Numbered from the stretch's first letter, positions 51,115-62,180 are shown. The stretch is DNA of 64,000 nucleotides from Candidatus Methylacidiphilales bacterium (GCA_028713655.1 JAQTNW010000008.1:18638-82637); one strand, 5' to 3'. Made by a program: numbers and translations. Notes: generated by a model not told the origin, from the sequence alone.

Positions 51115-52983
51115 TTATTTCCGGTCCGGCATGATTTGCCCAACCAACCGCTGTACGCCTTCACCCGCAAATTCACTGGCGGGATAAAGGCTCTGCGCCT
51201 TCAAATACCAGGCCAGGCTCGATCCATACTGATCCTTGTCTTCCAATTGTTGCGCCGCCCGCAAGCTCCGGACGAATTCCGCAGCCTCGGTCGTGAGATC
51301 GGCCCTCACCTGGTTTAGCTTGTTGTCGTCCGGAAATTTCCTGAAAACCTGTTCCACGCTTTCCCATGCCCCCGCATAATTCCCCGCCTTCGCAATCTCA
51401 TTCGCGCGGATGATGCCGCTTTCAACCAGTTGCATGTTCTCCATTATTTTCCCCAACTGCTGCTGTTTCTCGGGATACAGCGCGGTGGCCGCAATATAAC
51501 GCACCTTGTCGTCGAATATCTGGCGATAGTTCTTCTGGCTTATCAGGCGATCCAGGTCAACCAGGGCCTGTTGTTGCACGTCCGCCTGGGAAAAAATGGA
51601 CGAGGAAATTTTGGCCAGTTCCGGATTCCTGGGCCAGATCTCGGTGGCCGCCTTGAGTTCCGCTTCCAGCGTTGCGCGATCCCCGCTGACCGCGGCATTG
51701 CGGGCTTTGCTCAAATGCATGGAGCTGACGGTCCGCGCTGTTTCAATGGCGGCCAGCGGTTTCGACGCGTCAAAATCCTTTGCCACCGCCTGGATGTTTT
51801 TCACCAACTCTTCGGCCTTGCTGTAATCCTTCACTTCAAGGGCCGACAACAACTCAAAGTTGTTCCGCGTGAACTCCAGAACCTGGCGCTTTTTCTCCCG
51901 GGGCACATTGCGCACCGAGGGCATGTATTCGCCGACTGCAAAAGCTTCCCCCAACCGGTCGGAGGCCCCGGCCATTTCCTTTTTATCGAGCAAAAAGTTA
52001 AAGGCCTCGACTCCCTCGTCCACGTCGCGGATGGCCTCGCTGGACAGGGAATCCAAAACGCCAAGGGTCGGCGGCGCTCCTGAAATTTTGGTGATGGATT
52101 GCTCGCTTTCCTTTCCGACATAAAGTTTGTTGTCCCCGTCGCCATAAACCACGCGGTAAAAACGCGTGGCCATCAACACATGTTGAAATCTGCGCTGGAG
52201 AAAATAATCCAGGATCAACGCCTGGAACTGGATTTTGCTCTGCAATTCCGAAGCCTCGCGCTTCAGCCTGTTTGCCTTCAGCATGGTTTCGACATCCGCC
52301 AGGCGCGCGACGTACGGTTGCATGCGCAGATCGCGCGTCATCTGTTTTTCCTGCTGCCAGATTTTTAGGGCCGCTGCGTCCTTTGCACTCGGCGCCACTC
52401 CGAGCGAGCCATCACTGACACTCGCCGAGGCGTTCCAGGTCAGCAATTCCCTCTGGCGTTCGAGCGCGGCGTTCGCATTTTCCAGACGGTCATTTTCATT
52501 TTTTGCCAGCCAAACGCTGTAAACCGCATTGGCCAGCGAATCGCACAACTTCGCGTCGATGGCAAAGTTGGAGGCTTTGGGCAGCAAACCCCACGCTTCA
52601 TCAACCGATTTGGACGTCAATTGTTCCGGCGCCAGTTTGTCCAGAATGGCATTGATGACCTGCTGGTATTCCCGGTCATCCTTCTCCGTCTGCCCGGCCG
52701 AGCTTAGATATTTTTCAAAACGAGCCCGGAAAAAACGGTTGTTGGCGACGTTCCAGGCTTTGCCATCCCAGGTGACGGTATTGCTGCCCGGGTCCAGAAA
52801 GGGGACATCCTTTCCCAGAAATTTGGATGATTCTCCGGGACCTTGGCCGGAGGAGGAAGATTCGGAAGAACCTTGCGCCGGCGCCGCAGGCGCGGGTTGT
52901 GCAGCTCCACCGCCCACGCTGTTGGGAGACTGCGCCTGCGCCAGACCCGACATGAGCAAAAACAGCAAAGTGAAAACTCTCAT
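51115..52983 (-). CDS. Secreted helical-repeat protein of unknown function
   Basis: 622 residues with a signal peptide MRVFTLLFLLMSGLAQAQ, then a Pro/Ala/Ser-rich linker (PAPAAPAQGSSESSSSGQGP) to about residue 55. The rest is largely helical with TPR-like spacing (AAVSGDRATLEAELKAATEI, AGNYAGAWESVEQVFRKFPD, DKDQYGSSLAWYLKAQSLYP). I do not recognise the family. It is coupled by ATGA to a single-pass membrane protein, so the two may form a periplasmic or membrane complex. Not part of the polysaccharide run. Confidence 0.8.
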   Translation of the reverse strand: MRVFTLLFLLMSGLAQAQSPNSVGGGAAQPAPAAPAQGSSESSSSGQGPGESSKFLGKDVPFLDPGSNTVTWDGKAWNVANNRFFRARFEKYLSSAGQTEKDDREYQQVINAILDKLAPEQLTSKSVDEAWGLLPKASNFAIDAKLCDSLANAVYSVWLAKNENDRLENANAALERQRELLTWNASASVSDGSLGVAPSAKDAAALKIWQQEKQMTRDLRMQPYVARLADVETMLKANRLKREASELQSKIQFQALILDYFLQRRFQHVLMATRFYRVVYGDGDNKLYVGKESEQSITKISGAPPTLGVLDSLSSEAIRDVDEGVEAFNFLLDKKEMAGASDRLGEAFAVGEYMPSVRNVPREKKRQVLEFTRNNFELLSALEVKDYSKAEELVKNIQAVAKDFDASKPLAAIETARTVSSMHLSKARNAAVSGDRATLEAELKAATEIWPRNPELAKISSSIFSQADVQQQALVDLDRLISQKNYRQIFDDKVRYIAATALYPEKQQQLGKIMENMQLVESGIIRANEIAKAGNYAGAWESVEQVFRKFPDDNKLNQVRADLTTEAAEFVRSLRAAQQLEDKDQYGSSLAWYLKAQSLYPASEFAGEGVQRLVGQIMPDRK

Positions 52984-53384
52984 GATTTTTGCAATTCCAG
53001 CACTTGAAGAATTCCGTTTTCAATCACTTCAACCTTCATGCGAAAGCGCTGGCCTTTTTGAATATTCAAATGGTTCAGGCCCGGCGGGACAATGATGGGA
53101 ACATACCCGGAATTTCGCTCACTGCCCAATTGCACGGAAAAAAGCCGCCCTTTGGCCGGCGACCATGCCAGCGAATTCTGCACGGTTCCTTCAATTTTAT
53201 AAATATTGCCCCGCAGGCTGTTGGCATTTTCCATGTAGGAGTTGACCTCCAGTTCCTGGACCGCGCGGTAAGGGTCTTGAACCTGTTGGAAGATATAATA
53301 GCCGCCGACTGTCGCGGACACAATGAGGCCAAATACCAATATATACCAGAATGGCTTTGGCTGGGAACTGGCACGCCGGGACAT
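52980..53384 (-). CDS. Single-pass membrane protein of unknown function
   Basis: 134 residues; one helix at about 13-33 (YILVFGLIVSATVGGYYIFQ), followed by a beta-rich domain (SLRGNIYKIEGTVQNSLAW, GRLFSVQLGSERNSGYVPII, GQRFRMKVEVIENGILQVL) resembling a small OB-like or beta-sandwich fold. The stop overlaps the start of the 622-residue secreted protein. Function unknown; the pairing suggests one unit. Confidence 0.75.
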   Translation of the reverse strand: MSRRASSQPKPFWYILVFGLIVSATVGGYYIFQQVQDPYRAVQELEVNSYMENANSLRGNIYKIEGTVQNSLAWSPAKGRLFSVQLGSERNSGYVPIIVPPGLNHLNIQKGQRFRMKVEVIENGILQVLELQKS

Positions 53385-53466
53385 GCGATTATTTTAAGAG
53401 GGGTCCCTTTAAATAGCAATAGCCGAGCTTTCCGACTTAATAAACCGGCCCGCGATTTTAAACCGG

Positions 53467-54684
53467 CTAAAATGTATGGATAAACAAGCCGGAGCGCAGT
53501 TTGGGTTCAAACCAGGTGCTCTTCGGCGGCATGATCTGCCCCGCATCGGCAATATCCATCAGTTGTCCCACCGTGACGGGAAACATCGAAAACGCAACCG
53601 CCGCTTCCCCGGAATCCACCCGCTTGACCAGCTCCGCCGTGCCTCGGATGCCGCCGACAAAATCAATCCGTTTGCTCGTGCGCGGATCGGCAATCCCCAG
53701 CACCGGCGCCAGCAACCGCTCCTGCAACACGCTGACATCCAAGCGTGAGACCGGATCGGCCTTGCTGTCCGGCTGCCAGTGCAACCCATGCCAACGGCCC
53801 TGCAAATACATGCGGATCGACGCCGGGGCCTCCGGTTTGCCGGAGGCGGCATCGCTGACTTCAAAGCGCTCCCTGATTTTTCCTAAAAAGATCTCGGGTG
53901 TCAGGCCATTCAAATCGAATACCACGCGGTTGTAGGGCAACACCTGCAACTGCGAAGCCGGAAAAATGGTCGCAAGAAACCAATTGTAATCCTCATTGCC
54001 CGTATGCTTCGGGTTGGCCTGGCGGCGTTCCTTCCCCACCCGCGCGGCGCTGGCGCTGCGATGGTGCCCGTCGGCCACATAAGCCACGGGCACTTTGTCA
54101 AACGCTTGCATAAACGCTTCACCACCGGGAATCCGCCACACGGCATGCTGGATTCCATCCGGCGCCGTAAAATCATACAACGGAGCGCCTTTTGCGGCCT
54201 CAGCCACCAAGGCGTCAATCTCCACGGAATCCTTATAGGTGAGAAACACCGGTTCCGGATTCGCGCTGAGCTCGTGTGTGATGCGGGTCCGGTCGTCTTC
54301 CTTGTCGGGCCGGGTCTTTTCATGTTTTTTGATGATGTCGTTGTTGTAGTCATCCACATGAAAAACAGCCGTCACACCGGTCTGGGTGTGGTTGCCCATT
54401 TTCAATCGATACAGATAAACGCACGGCCCCGGCTCCTTCTGCAAAATCCCGCCGCTTTGAAACTGCCGGAAATTTTCAACAGCTTTGGAATAGACCGCAT
54501 CGGAGTGAAGATCGGTCCCCGCCGGGAGGTCGATTTCGGGCCGGATCACATGCAAAAGGCTGATGGGATTCCCTTCCGCCAGCGCCGCTGCTTCCGCGCT
54601 GGTCACAACATCGTAGGGCACGCAGGCAACACGCGCGGCTTCAGCCGCCCGGGGATGCAACCCCTGAAATGAACGGATACGCAT
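53467..54684 (-). CDS. DUF1015-family protein
   Basis: 405 residues from MRIRSFQGLHPRAAEAARV. DUF1015 features: VACVPYDVVTSAEAAALAEG, NPISLLHVIRPEIDLPA, HVDDYNNDIIKKHEKTRPDK, VAYVADGHHRSASAARVGKE and NYNWFLA-like EDYNWFLATIFPASQL, ending MFPVTVGQLMDIADAG and MPPKSTWFEPKLRSG. The family is widespread, often near serine or cell-wall metabolism genes; its activity is not settled to my knowledge. No Shine-Dalgarno is obvious. Between unrelated hypothetical genes; 57 bases to the TPR protein. Confidence 0.88.
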   Translation of the reverse strand: MRIRSFQGLHPRAAEAARVACVPYDVVTSAEAAALAEGNPISLLHVIRPEIDLPAGTDLHSDAVYSKAVENFRQFQSGGILQKEPGPCVYLYRLKMGNHTQTGVTAVFHVDDYNNDIIKKHEKTRPDKEDDRTRITHELSANPEPVFLTYKDSVEIDALVAEAAKGAPLYDFTAPDGIQHAVWRIPGGEAFMQAFDKVPVAYVADGHHRSASAARVGKERRQANPKHTGNEDYNWFLATIFPASQLQVLPYNRVVFDLNGLTPEIFLGKIRERFEVSDAASGKPEAPASIRMYLQGRWHGLHWQPDSKADPVSRLDVSVLQERLLAPVLGIADPRTSKRIDFVGGIRGTAELVKRVDSGEAAVAFSMFPVTVGQLMDIADAGQIMPPKSTWFEPKLRSGLFIHTF

Positions 54685-54741
54685 AGAGGCGACAAAAGCA
54701 CCATGTCCGCGCGAGGATTGCAAGCCTCATCGTGCCGGAAA

Positions 54742-55296
54742 TCAAGCCTGTGGTTCGGCGCTGATATTCGGCGGGGAAGCCCTGCCCTCTTTCAATTCCT
54801 GATAATAGGCGGCCAGTGCGTCACGCTGGGCTTCAGGGACTTTTTTGCGGGCCTTCTGGTAGATTTTTTCCGCCGACTGGACATCGCCCATGCAGGCATG
54901 AAGCACATACAACAGGCCGCGGTACGCGTCGGAATTGTGCCGGTGATGTTTCAGGATTTTTTCATATTCGGCCAGGGCTTCCGCGTATCGTCCCTGCTCC
55001 ACATACCACGCCGCCAATTTAAACAACGGCGGCGGCAGATAGGTGTCCGTTGGCCAGAACAATGATTCAAAAATCGAGCTTAAAAAGCGCCCGAGTGGGA
55101 AAATCAAAACAGCCGCCCCGGCGGCAAATAAAAGAAATCCGATAAACGCAAAACCAAGTTCCTTGAGTTTCTCATCCGGCGTCGGATCTTTTGGGGCGTG
55201 GATCGAAAAAAAATAAATGGCCGCGGCAAAACACGGCGCCGCCGCCAACATCGGTTTGAGCAGCTTTAGCAGGCCCCCTTGCGAATCAGATGCCAC
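54742..55296 (-). CDS. TPR-like protein with two membrane segments
   Basis: 184 residues from a GTG. Two hydrophobic helices at about 13-32 (KPMLAAAPCFAAAIYFFSIH) and 48-69 (FAFIGFLLFAAGAAVLIFPL), then a short TPR unit (AAWYVEQGRYAEALAEYEKI, LKHHRHNSDAYRGLLYVLHA). It probably anchors a helical scaffold to the inner membrane. Polar tail. Function unknown. The 190 bases upstream hold a repeat (55381-55413) and no gene. Confidence 0.72.
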   Translation of the reverse strand: MASDSQGGLLKLLKPMLAAAPCFAAAIYFFSIHAPKDPTPDEKLKELGFAFIGFLLFAAGAAVLIFPLGRFLSSIFESLFWPTDTYLPPPLFKLAAWYVEQGRYAEALAEYEKILKHHRHNSDAYRGLLYVLHACMGDVQSAEKIYQKARKKVPEAQRDALAAYYQELKEGRASPPNISAEPQA

Positions 55297-55380
55297 TGGT
55301 CAAATGATAGGCATTTGGCGTGAAAATTTCCAGCCCAAATGTTCGAGGAGGGGAACGCACTCATGCGTCATCACAGAGTC

Positions 55381-55413
55381 GAAATTTTGCAGTGCGTCCG
55401 CCGCGGCGGACAC
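55381..55413. repeat. Palindromic intergenic repeat, copy 1
   Basis: GAAATTTTG then AGTGCGTCCGCCGCGGCGGA: the core GTCCGCCGCGGCGGAC is a perfect 16-base palindrome. A near copy occurs at 63378-63410. It lies between the TPR-like and M23 genes. Confidence 0.75.
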
Positions 55414-55486
55414 TTTGCATTGAGAACATGTCGCCCGTAATGAAAAGCGGCGTCGTGCCGCCGCAGTCCAAATTTGGTGTGTGCAT

Positions 55487-56527
55487 TCACCTGATATACG
55501 TCAGTTGGCTGAACCACTTCTGCCCGTGGCTGGACAGGACGGGCCCGTTTTTGCCATTTCCCACGAGCCCGCGCGTGACGGCTTCCTGCCTCGACAGCTT
55601 GTTATCAAACCAGATCAAAACCGGTTTTTCAACCGGAACGGACGAAGGCTTGAAATGAACGGGAATGCCGACCGCGTCGCAGTCGATCTCCCACGAAACC
55701 GGCATGGGCTTCTGCAATCCGCCCTCCACCGTCCACGGCAGGTTTTTTTGCCAGCAAAAGAAATCCTTCCCCGCCGGAACGCGCACGCGCAGGATTGGCT
55801 TCAATGAGTTGATAATGCCGCGCAGGGTCATCGGTTTGCCCGCGGCGCTGGCGATCAGGATCGGGACGGGGTCCACGCCGATGTAATTCAAGCCGTTGTA
55901 TTCGCCGTGCAGGTTCGGCCCTCGTTCGCCGAGCGGGCGGCCCAGGCGGTTGTACCATTCGGAATAATCCGGCAGGATACGAAACCCAAATTCAAAATGC
56001 AGGTGCGCGCGCTCGCGGGCGCCGACATTTCCCGTCCAGCCCATCCGGCCGATCACATCACCCGCATTGACCTTGCGGCCCTCCTCCACCATCAGGCGCG
56101 CGAGATGCCCGTAGGTGGTGTAGGCTGTCCCCTCCGGCAGATCATGGCGGATCATGATATACCGGCCATAATTGGATTTGGCCGGCGCGTCATTGGCATA
56201 CACCACTTCTCCCGCCGCGGCCGCATGGACGAGATCCAGCGGCTCGCCCTGCGCATCGCGATGGATTGGGCGGATGTCAATGCCCTCATGGAACAGGTTG
56301 TAGAGGCTCGGATGGGGCCCGTCCTCGGAACTGCGCACAAACCCATAATGCCCGCCATAGCAGCGGTGCATCTCGGTTTCCTGATAAAAGGCATCCAGAT
56401 CGCCGGTCAAAAGATTGCGATTTTCCGTCGGCATCAGCAGATTCACCCCCATATCCGCCCCGCGGCTTTGAGCCAAGGCGACAAATCCAACGGCTATCAT
56501 CAGCAATGGAAAAATAAACTTTCGCAC
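55487..56527 (-). CDS. M23-family (LytM-type) peptidase with extra C-terminal domain
   Basis: 346 residues from the GTG at 56527 (VRKFIFPLLMIAVGFVALAQ, a signal peptide); a TTG at 56569 would add 14 residues. M23 domain at about 60-190: LYNLFHEGIDIRPIHRDAQG (first zinc ligands H-x3-D), GRYIMIRHDLPEGTAYTTYG, and GARERAHLHFEFGFRI (H-x-H). A C-terminal beta-rich domain (about 235-346) is not recognised. Likely a periplasmic peptidoglycan endopeptidase or amidase activator; all zinc-ligand positions appear to be present, so an active enzyme is expected. Confidence 0.85.
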   Translation of the reverse strand: MRKFIFPLLMIAVGFVALAQSRGADMGVNLLMPTENRNLLTGDLDAFYQETEMHRCYGGHYGFVRSSEDGPHPSLYNLFHEGIDIRPIHRDAQGEPLDLVHAAAAGEVVYANDAPAKSNYGRYIMIRHDLPEGTAYTTYGHLARLMVEEGRKVNAGDVIGRMGWTGNVGARERAHLHFEFGFRILPDYSEWYNRLGRPLGERGPNLHGEYNGLNYIGVDPVPILIASAAGKPMTLRGIINSLKPILRVRVPAGKDFFCWQKNLPWTVEGGLQKPMPVSWEIDCDAVGIPVHFKPSSVPVEKPVLIWFDNKLSRQEAVTRGLVGNGKNGPVLSSHGQKWFSQLTYIR

Positions 56528-56641
56528 AACGCGTATACTACGGGAACCGGTCCTGCTCCGGCAAATCAATCCGGTTTCGGATATGAATGGGATGTGGGAT
56601 GTTTGTGATGGAGGGATGCACTTACCTGATGGAAGAGAATA

Positions 56642-57079
56642 TTAGGCATTTGCTCTACATGAGACGTGGGTTTGTAGTTCTGACGCCGCGGGCATTGGCA
56701 AATAAATGCGAAACTTGAGCGCGCCAGCGGTGATTGTTAGCTTAGTATAGTGGAAAAGAATACCTGCATGTGTATCAATGTCGGATACACAACTCCACGG
56801 AAAGTGAAGTGGCCGGTGAAAGAGCCTAAACAACAACTGAGTCTCAATGTAGATTCCAGTGGGAGACGAGACGACGTTAAGACAATGACGATATGAACCC
56901 AGAGGTGTAATCCACCCGCTCACATTTCGATAGGTTGTTCCGATCGGCTTTGACTGCGCGGCATGCTTGATTGCTAACTGCCGCCACCCACAGCAGGAAA
57001 TGACAAGCGTGACGAAGCAATAAAGGCATATGACAAACAAAACGATGCTCGCCGGGGATTGGAATGAATCAAGATTCAT
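56642..57079 (-). CDS. Small single-pass membrane protein, unknown
   Basis: 145 residues from the ATG at 57079; a TTG at 57121 would add 14. One helix near the N-terminus (SPASIVLFVICLYCFVTLVI) then a mainly beta region (YIETQLLFRLFHRPLHFPWS, LTITAGALKFRIYLPM). It is clearly more A/T-rich than its neighbours, and codon choice differs, so it may be a recent arrival. I do not recognise it, and no neighbour gives a clue. Confidence 0.5.
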   Translation of the reverse strand: MNLDSFQSPASIVLFVICLYCFVTLVISCCGWRQLAIKHAAQSKPIGTTYRNVSGWITPLGSYRHCLNVVSSPTGIYIETQLLFRLFHRPLHFPWSCVSDIDTHAGILFHYTKLTITAGALKFRIYLPMPAASELQTHVSCRANA

Positions 57080-57160
57080 GAGCACGGGTGGCTGTGTATT
57101 AATAGAGACTCTATCGAACAAATCCTGTCTATAATAAATAGTAAACCTATAGCAGACAAC

Positions 57161-57598
57161 TTAGGAAATAGGAATTCCCTTTTTCTCCGTTTTTTTGCGG
57201 AGACGAAGCGCCTCCTTGAGAACTGGAAGTGCGGCCAAATCCTTATCCCGCCGAATAAATTCCTTGCTTTTGATCACCCGCTCCAGCGGCAATACCGGCA
57301 ACCCGATGCCCCCGCGGCGCAGAGTCTTGCATCCTTTCAATTCCCGTTGAAACCCGCGCAATCCATCAACCCGATAACAAAAATTCACCAGGGTATCATC
57401 CTTCAAGGCCACGACCGTCCGCGCCAGGATGGTGGCGCCCAGTTTTTTGCTTAGATCCAGCAAACGGACATATTGCCGCTCGGGAAGATCCACCCAAAGG
57501 TCCGTATCCAGGGTAGTCTGCGGTGATCCCTGCAGGATGGCTGCACCCATGCCGATCAGCATGAACGGGATTTTTTCCTTTTGGAGCGTGCGAACCAA
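57161..57598 (-). CDS. Nucleotidyltransferase-like protein (AbiEii/DUF6036-like)
   Basis: About 145 residues from a TTG at 57598; the frame is open further up (AKKPNCSPFAELVRTLQKEK) but has no better start codon, so the real beginning is unclear. The polymerase-beta-like region FMLIGMGAAILQGSPQTTLD, TDLWVDLPERQYVRLL has the G-[GA]-x-A-x3-G and D-x-D features of minimal nucleotidyltransferases. Then a basic helical end. It overlaps a 58-residue gene by 43 bases. Pairs of this type are often linked to toxin-antitoxin systems, which I infer here without proof. Confidence 0.65.
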   Translation of the reverse strand: MVRTLQKEKIPFMLIGMGAAILQGSPQTTLDTDLWVDLPERQYVRLLDLSKKLGATILARTVVALKDDTLVNFCYRVDGLRGFQRELKGCKTLRRGGIGLPVLPLERVIKSKEFIRRDKDLAALPVLKEALRLRKKTEKKGIPIS

Positions 57599-57732
57599 TT
57601 CAGCGAACGGAGAACAGTTTGGCTTCTTTGCCAGCGTTGCTCCGGAGTGGCGGCCAGCGACCAGGCGAACAGGATCTTTTCGTCCTCGCTCAGCTTTTTT
57701 TCGTCCTGCAGCACGTCGAGGATTTGCCGCAT
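57556..57732 (-). CDS. Small protein paired with the nucleotidyltransferase-like gene
   Basis: 58 residues from the ATG at 57732 (GGAAG upstream); a GTG at 57750 would add six. Content: LDVLQDEKKLSEDEKILFAW, SLAATPEQRWQRSQTVLRSL, NWFARSKRKKSRS. The T-P-E-x-R-W and the basic end are reminiscent of small partner proteins that precede nucleotidyltransferases. Its 3' end overlaps the start of that gene, suggesting coupling. Short, so low certainty. Confidence 0.5.
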   Translation of the reverse strand: MRQILDVLQDEKKLSEDEKILFAWSLAATPEQRWQRSQTVLRSLNWFARSKRKKSRSC

Positions 57733-57959
57733 TTTTTTTTTCACTTCCACGATTAAAGCCTAAGATACTCCGGGTGACAAGCGTTCAAGGAATGTGCTTA
57801 CCAGGAAAGACACATGCGACTTGCTCTAACCCAATAAATGCTTTTGTTTCCTTCGCGCCTTCGTGTGAGACCTGTCTTTATCATCCTGTGTATCCTGTTC
57901 ATCCATGTTAAAATCTGCTCCACAAAGCCTGCGAGTGAGCCTTCAAACTGTGTCATTTT

Positions 57960-57975
57960 GTCGCTAAGGAGCGAC
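57960..57975. repeat. Perfect hairpin upstream of dnaK
   Basis: GTCGCT and AGCGAC enclose AAGG; a further GTCGC follows at 57981-57985. It lies in the 393-base gene-free interval 57733-58125, which also contains sequence (CATCCTGTGTATCCTGTTC) resembling dispersed repeats of other genomes and the promoter-like site at 58047. Confidence 0.6.
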
Positions 57976-58046
57976 ATCCTGTCGCACCGTGAAACATCGG
58001 ACATTGCATAAGCCGTTGAACATCAATATGTGACGAAAAATCCATG

Positions 58047-58063
58047 TTGGCACCCGGATTGCA
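58047..58063 (+). promoter_or_regulatory. Possible sigma-54 (-24/-12) promoter of dnaK
   Basis: TTGGCAC, five bases, TTGCA: the GG and GC pairs are exactly ten bases apart, as in the sigma-54 consensus (TGGCAC-N5-TTGCW). Transcription would start near 58074, giving a leader of about 50 bases before the dnaK ATG. No CIRCE element is visible nearby. Sequence match only. Confidence 0.5.
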
Positions 58064-58125
58064 TGAGTAAGGATGTAGAAACACACTTTTCTGAAGTTAA
58101 CGACAACGGAGTCAAAAGCTAATTT

Positions 58126-60090
58126 ATGAGTAAAGTACTGGGCATCGATCTGGGCACGACCAATTCCTGCATGGCCGTCATGGAAGCCGGCAAAGCCATC
58201 GTCGTGGAAAATTCCGAAGGTTCGCGCACAACACCCTCCGTTGTTGCTTTTACCAAAGGCGGCGAGCGCCTCGTCGGCCAGGCCGCCAAACGCCAGGCCG
58301 TCACCAATTCGAAAAATACCATCTTCTCCGTCAAACGCCTGATCGGACGCAAGTTCTCGGAAGTCACCGAGGAAATCAAACGCCTTCCCTACAAAGTGGT
58401 TGAAGGCAAAAACGGCACCGCTTGCGTGCAGGTCGAAGTCGGCGGCGAAACCAAAACCTACACGCCCGAGGAAATTTCCTCCTTCATTCTTTCCAAGCTC
58501 AAGAGCGACGCCGAAGCCAAGCTCGGCGTGAAAATCACACAGGCAGTCATCACGGTCCCGGCCTACTTCAACGACAGCCAGCGCCACGCCACCAAGGACG
58601 CGGGCAAGATCGCGGGTCTCGAAGTTCTCCGCATTGTCAACGAACCCACGGCCGCATCGCTCGCCTACGGGCTCGAAAAAACCAAGGACGAAAAAATCGC
58701 CGTCTATGACCTCGGCGGCGGCACCTTCGACATCTCCATCCTTTCCATCGCGGACGGCGTGTTTGAAGTGCTGGCCACCAACGGCGACACCCACCTGGGC
58801 GGCGACGACTGGGACAACGCCCTGATCGACCACATTGTCAATGAATTCAAAAAAGATAGCGGCATCGACTTGCGTGGCCAGTCCGACGCCATGCAGCGCA
58901 TCAAGGAAGAAGCCGAAAAAGCAAAGATCGCGCTGTCCTCCTCGCAGGAATACGAAATCAACCTGCCGTTCGTCACAGCCGACCAGACGGGCCCGAAACA
59001 CATCCAGCTCAAGCTGACCCGCGCCCGCCTCGAGCAGTTGACAGATTCCCTGGCTGAAAAGAGCATCAAACCGGTTGAAGCCTGTTTGAAGGATTCCAAA
59101 CTCAGCACAGCCCAAGTCAACGAACTGGTCCTGGTCGGTGGCATGACGCGCATGCCCAAGATCATCGACATCGCCCGCCGTATCATTGGCAAGGAACCCC
59201 ACAAGGGCGTCAACCCGGACGAAGTCGTCGCCGTCGGCGCCGCGATCCAGGGCGGCGTGCTCCGCGGTGAAGTTGATGACATCCTGTTGCTCGACGTCAC
59301 ACCTCTCTCGCTTGCGATTGAAACCTTGGGCGGACAGGCCACGCCCATGATTCCGCGCAACACAACCATCCCGACCAAGAAATCCCAGACCTTCAGCACG
59401 GCTTCAGACAACCAGCCCGGTGTGGAAATCCACATCCTCCAAGGCGAACGTCCGCTCTCACGCGATAATAAATCCCTCGGCAAATTCCACCTGGACGGCA
59501 TTCCCCCGGCGCCGCGAGGCGTACCTCAGATCGAAGTCACTTTTGACATCGATGCCAACGGCATCCTGAACGTCTCTGCGAAGGATACCGGATCGGGCAA
59601 GGAACAAAAGATTTCCATCACCGGATCCAGCAACCTCGATAAAAACGAGATCGACAAGATGATGAAGGAAGCCGAATCGCACGCCGAAGAGGACCGCAAG
59701 GCCAAGGAGAAAGTGGAGATCCACAACCAGGCCGACAACATGGCTTTCGCCGCCGAGAAACTGGTCAAGGACCAGGGTGAAAAAATCAGCGCGGAGCAGA
59801 AAAAGGAAGTCGAGGATCTCGTCGCCAAGGTCCGTGAAAAGCTGAAGGGCGACGACAGCGACGCCATCAAGCAGGCGACCGAAGAGCTGAACAAAAAGAT
59901 CCAGGATATTTCCACCGAAATGTACCGCAAAGCGTCGGAACACGTCGGCGCTGCGGCCGCTCCAGGCGAGAGCCCCGGGCCCGAAGCGGAGCCTTCCGAA
60001 AAACCCGCCGGCCACAAGCCTGCCGAGGATGACGTGATCGACGCCGACTTCGAAGTCGTGGACAAGGACAAGAAACCCAAGAAGAAATAA
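58126..60090 (+). CDS. dnaK: Molecular chaperone DnaK (Hsp70)
   Basis: 654 residues, normal length. ATPase domain with [39 protein letters not shown] and [20 protein letters not shown]; substrate-binding domain with [14 protein letters not shown] and [20 protein letters not shown]. The lid is helical and the tail is acidic, then [19 protein letters not shown]. DnaK folds and refolds proteins with DnaJ and GrpE, neither of which is in the window. groES follows after 98 bases. GGAG lies 14 bases before the ATG, a long spacing. Confidence 0.98.
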   Translation: MSKVLGIDLGTTNSCMAVMEAGKAIVVENSEGSRTTPSVVAFTKGGERLVGQAAKRQAVTNSKNTIFSVKRLIGRKFSEVTEEIKRLPYKVVEGKNGTACVQVEVGGETKTYTPEEISSFILSKLKSDAEAKLGVKITQAVITVPAYFNDSQRHATKDAGKIAGLEVLRIVNEPTAASLAYGLEKTKDEKIAVYDLGGGTFDISILSIADGVFEVLATNGDTHLGGDDWDNALIDHIVNEFKKDSGIDLRGQSDAMQRIKEEAEKAKIALSSSQEYEINLPFVTADQTGPKHIQLKLTRARLEQLTDSLAEKSIKPVEACLKDSKLSTAQVNELVLVGGMTRMPKIIDIARRIIGKEPHKGVNPDEVVAVGAAIQGGVLRGEVDDILLLDVTPLSLAIETLGGQATPMIPRNTTIPTKKSQTFSTASDNQPGVEIHILQGERPLSRDNKSLGKFHLDGIPPAPRGVPQIEVTFDIDANGILNVSAKDTGSGKEQKISITGSSNLDKNEIDKMMKEAESHAEEDRKAKEKVEIHNQADNMAFAAEKLVKDQGEKISAEQKKEVEDLVAKVREKLKGDDSDAIKQATEELNKKIQDISTEMYRKASEHVGAAAAPGESPGPEAEPSEKPAGHKPAEDDVIDADFEVVDKDKKPKKK

Positions 60091-60108
60091 TTTCGACAGG
60101 CCCGGAGG

Positions 60109-60124
60109 ACGGCGCGGTTTCCGC
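60109..60124 (+). other. Small hairpin between dnaK and groES
   Basis: GCGCGG and CCGCGC enclose TTT. No T-run follows, so it is probably not a terminator; it might stabilise an RNA end or be a processing site between the two genes. Confidence 0.4.
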
Positions 60125-60188
60125 GCGGTTCCGATGGGGTTATCACTGGACGAATAATCCAACAAAACCTAACAAGGAGTAGTAACTT

Positions 60189-60485
60189 ATGGCAGACATT
60201 AAGTTCAAACCCGTGGGTGACCGCATCGTCGTTCAGCCCATCGAGGAGCAGGAAGTGAAAAAGGGCGGCATCATCATCCCCGATACCGCGAAAGAAAAAC
60301 CCCAGGAAGGCAAAATCGTTGCCCTCGGTTCCGGCAAACGGGACGACGCCGGCAAGCTGATCCCTTTCGAGGTCAAAAAGGGAGACCGCGTGCTCTACAC
60401 CAAATACGGCGGCACGGAAGTCACCCTGGACAGCACCAAATACCTGATTCTGCGCGAGGATGACATCCTTGGCGTGGTTGAATAA
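60189..60485 (+). CDS. groES: Co-chaperonin GroES
   Basis: 98 residues. Family sequence: [40 protein letters not shown], the mobile loop region and [31 protein letters not shown] at the end. AAGGAG is 10 bases before the ATG. It forms the heptameric lid of GroEL and is followed by groEL after 32 bases, the usual order. Confidence 0.98.
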   Translation: MADIKFKPVGDRIVVQPIEEQEVKKGGIIIPDTAKEKPQEGKIVALGSGKRDDAGKLIPFEVKKGDRVLYTKYGGTEVTLDSTKYLILREDDILGVVE

Positions 60486-60496
60486 CACATTTATAA

Positions 60497-62152
<1,656 letters not shown>

Positions 62153-62180
62153 TCCAACGTCTGGTCAAAAGACACAATTC

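Noticed and set aside
51430..52083. 217-codon plus-strand open frame inside the secreted helical protein gene
   Set aside because: Antisense to a gene with a signal peptide and a coupled neighbour; no independent evidence.
57964..59202. 412-codon open frame antisense to dnaK
   Set aside because: Mirror of the strong codon bias of dnaK (poly-acidic and Gly/Phe-rich product); no start signal or family.
60109..60124. Terminator between dnaK and groES
   Set aside because: Six-base stem with a three-base loop and no T-run; more likely a minor structure.
57751..60188. CIRCE operator (HrcA site) for the chaperone genes
   Set aside because: No TTAGCACTC-N9-GAGTGCTAA or close form could be found before dnaK or groES.
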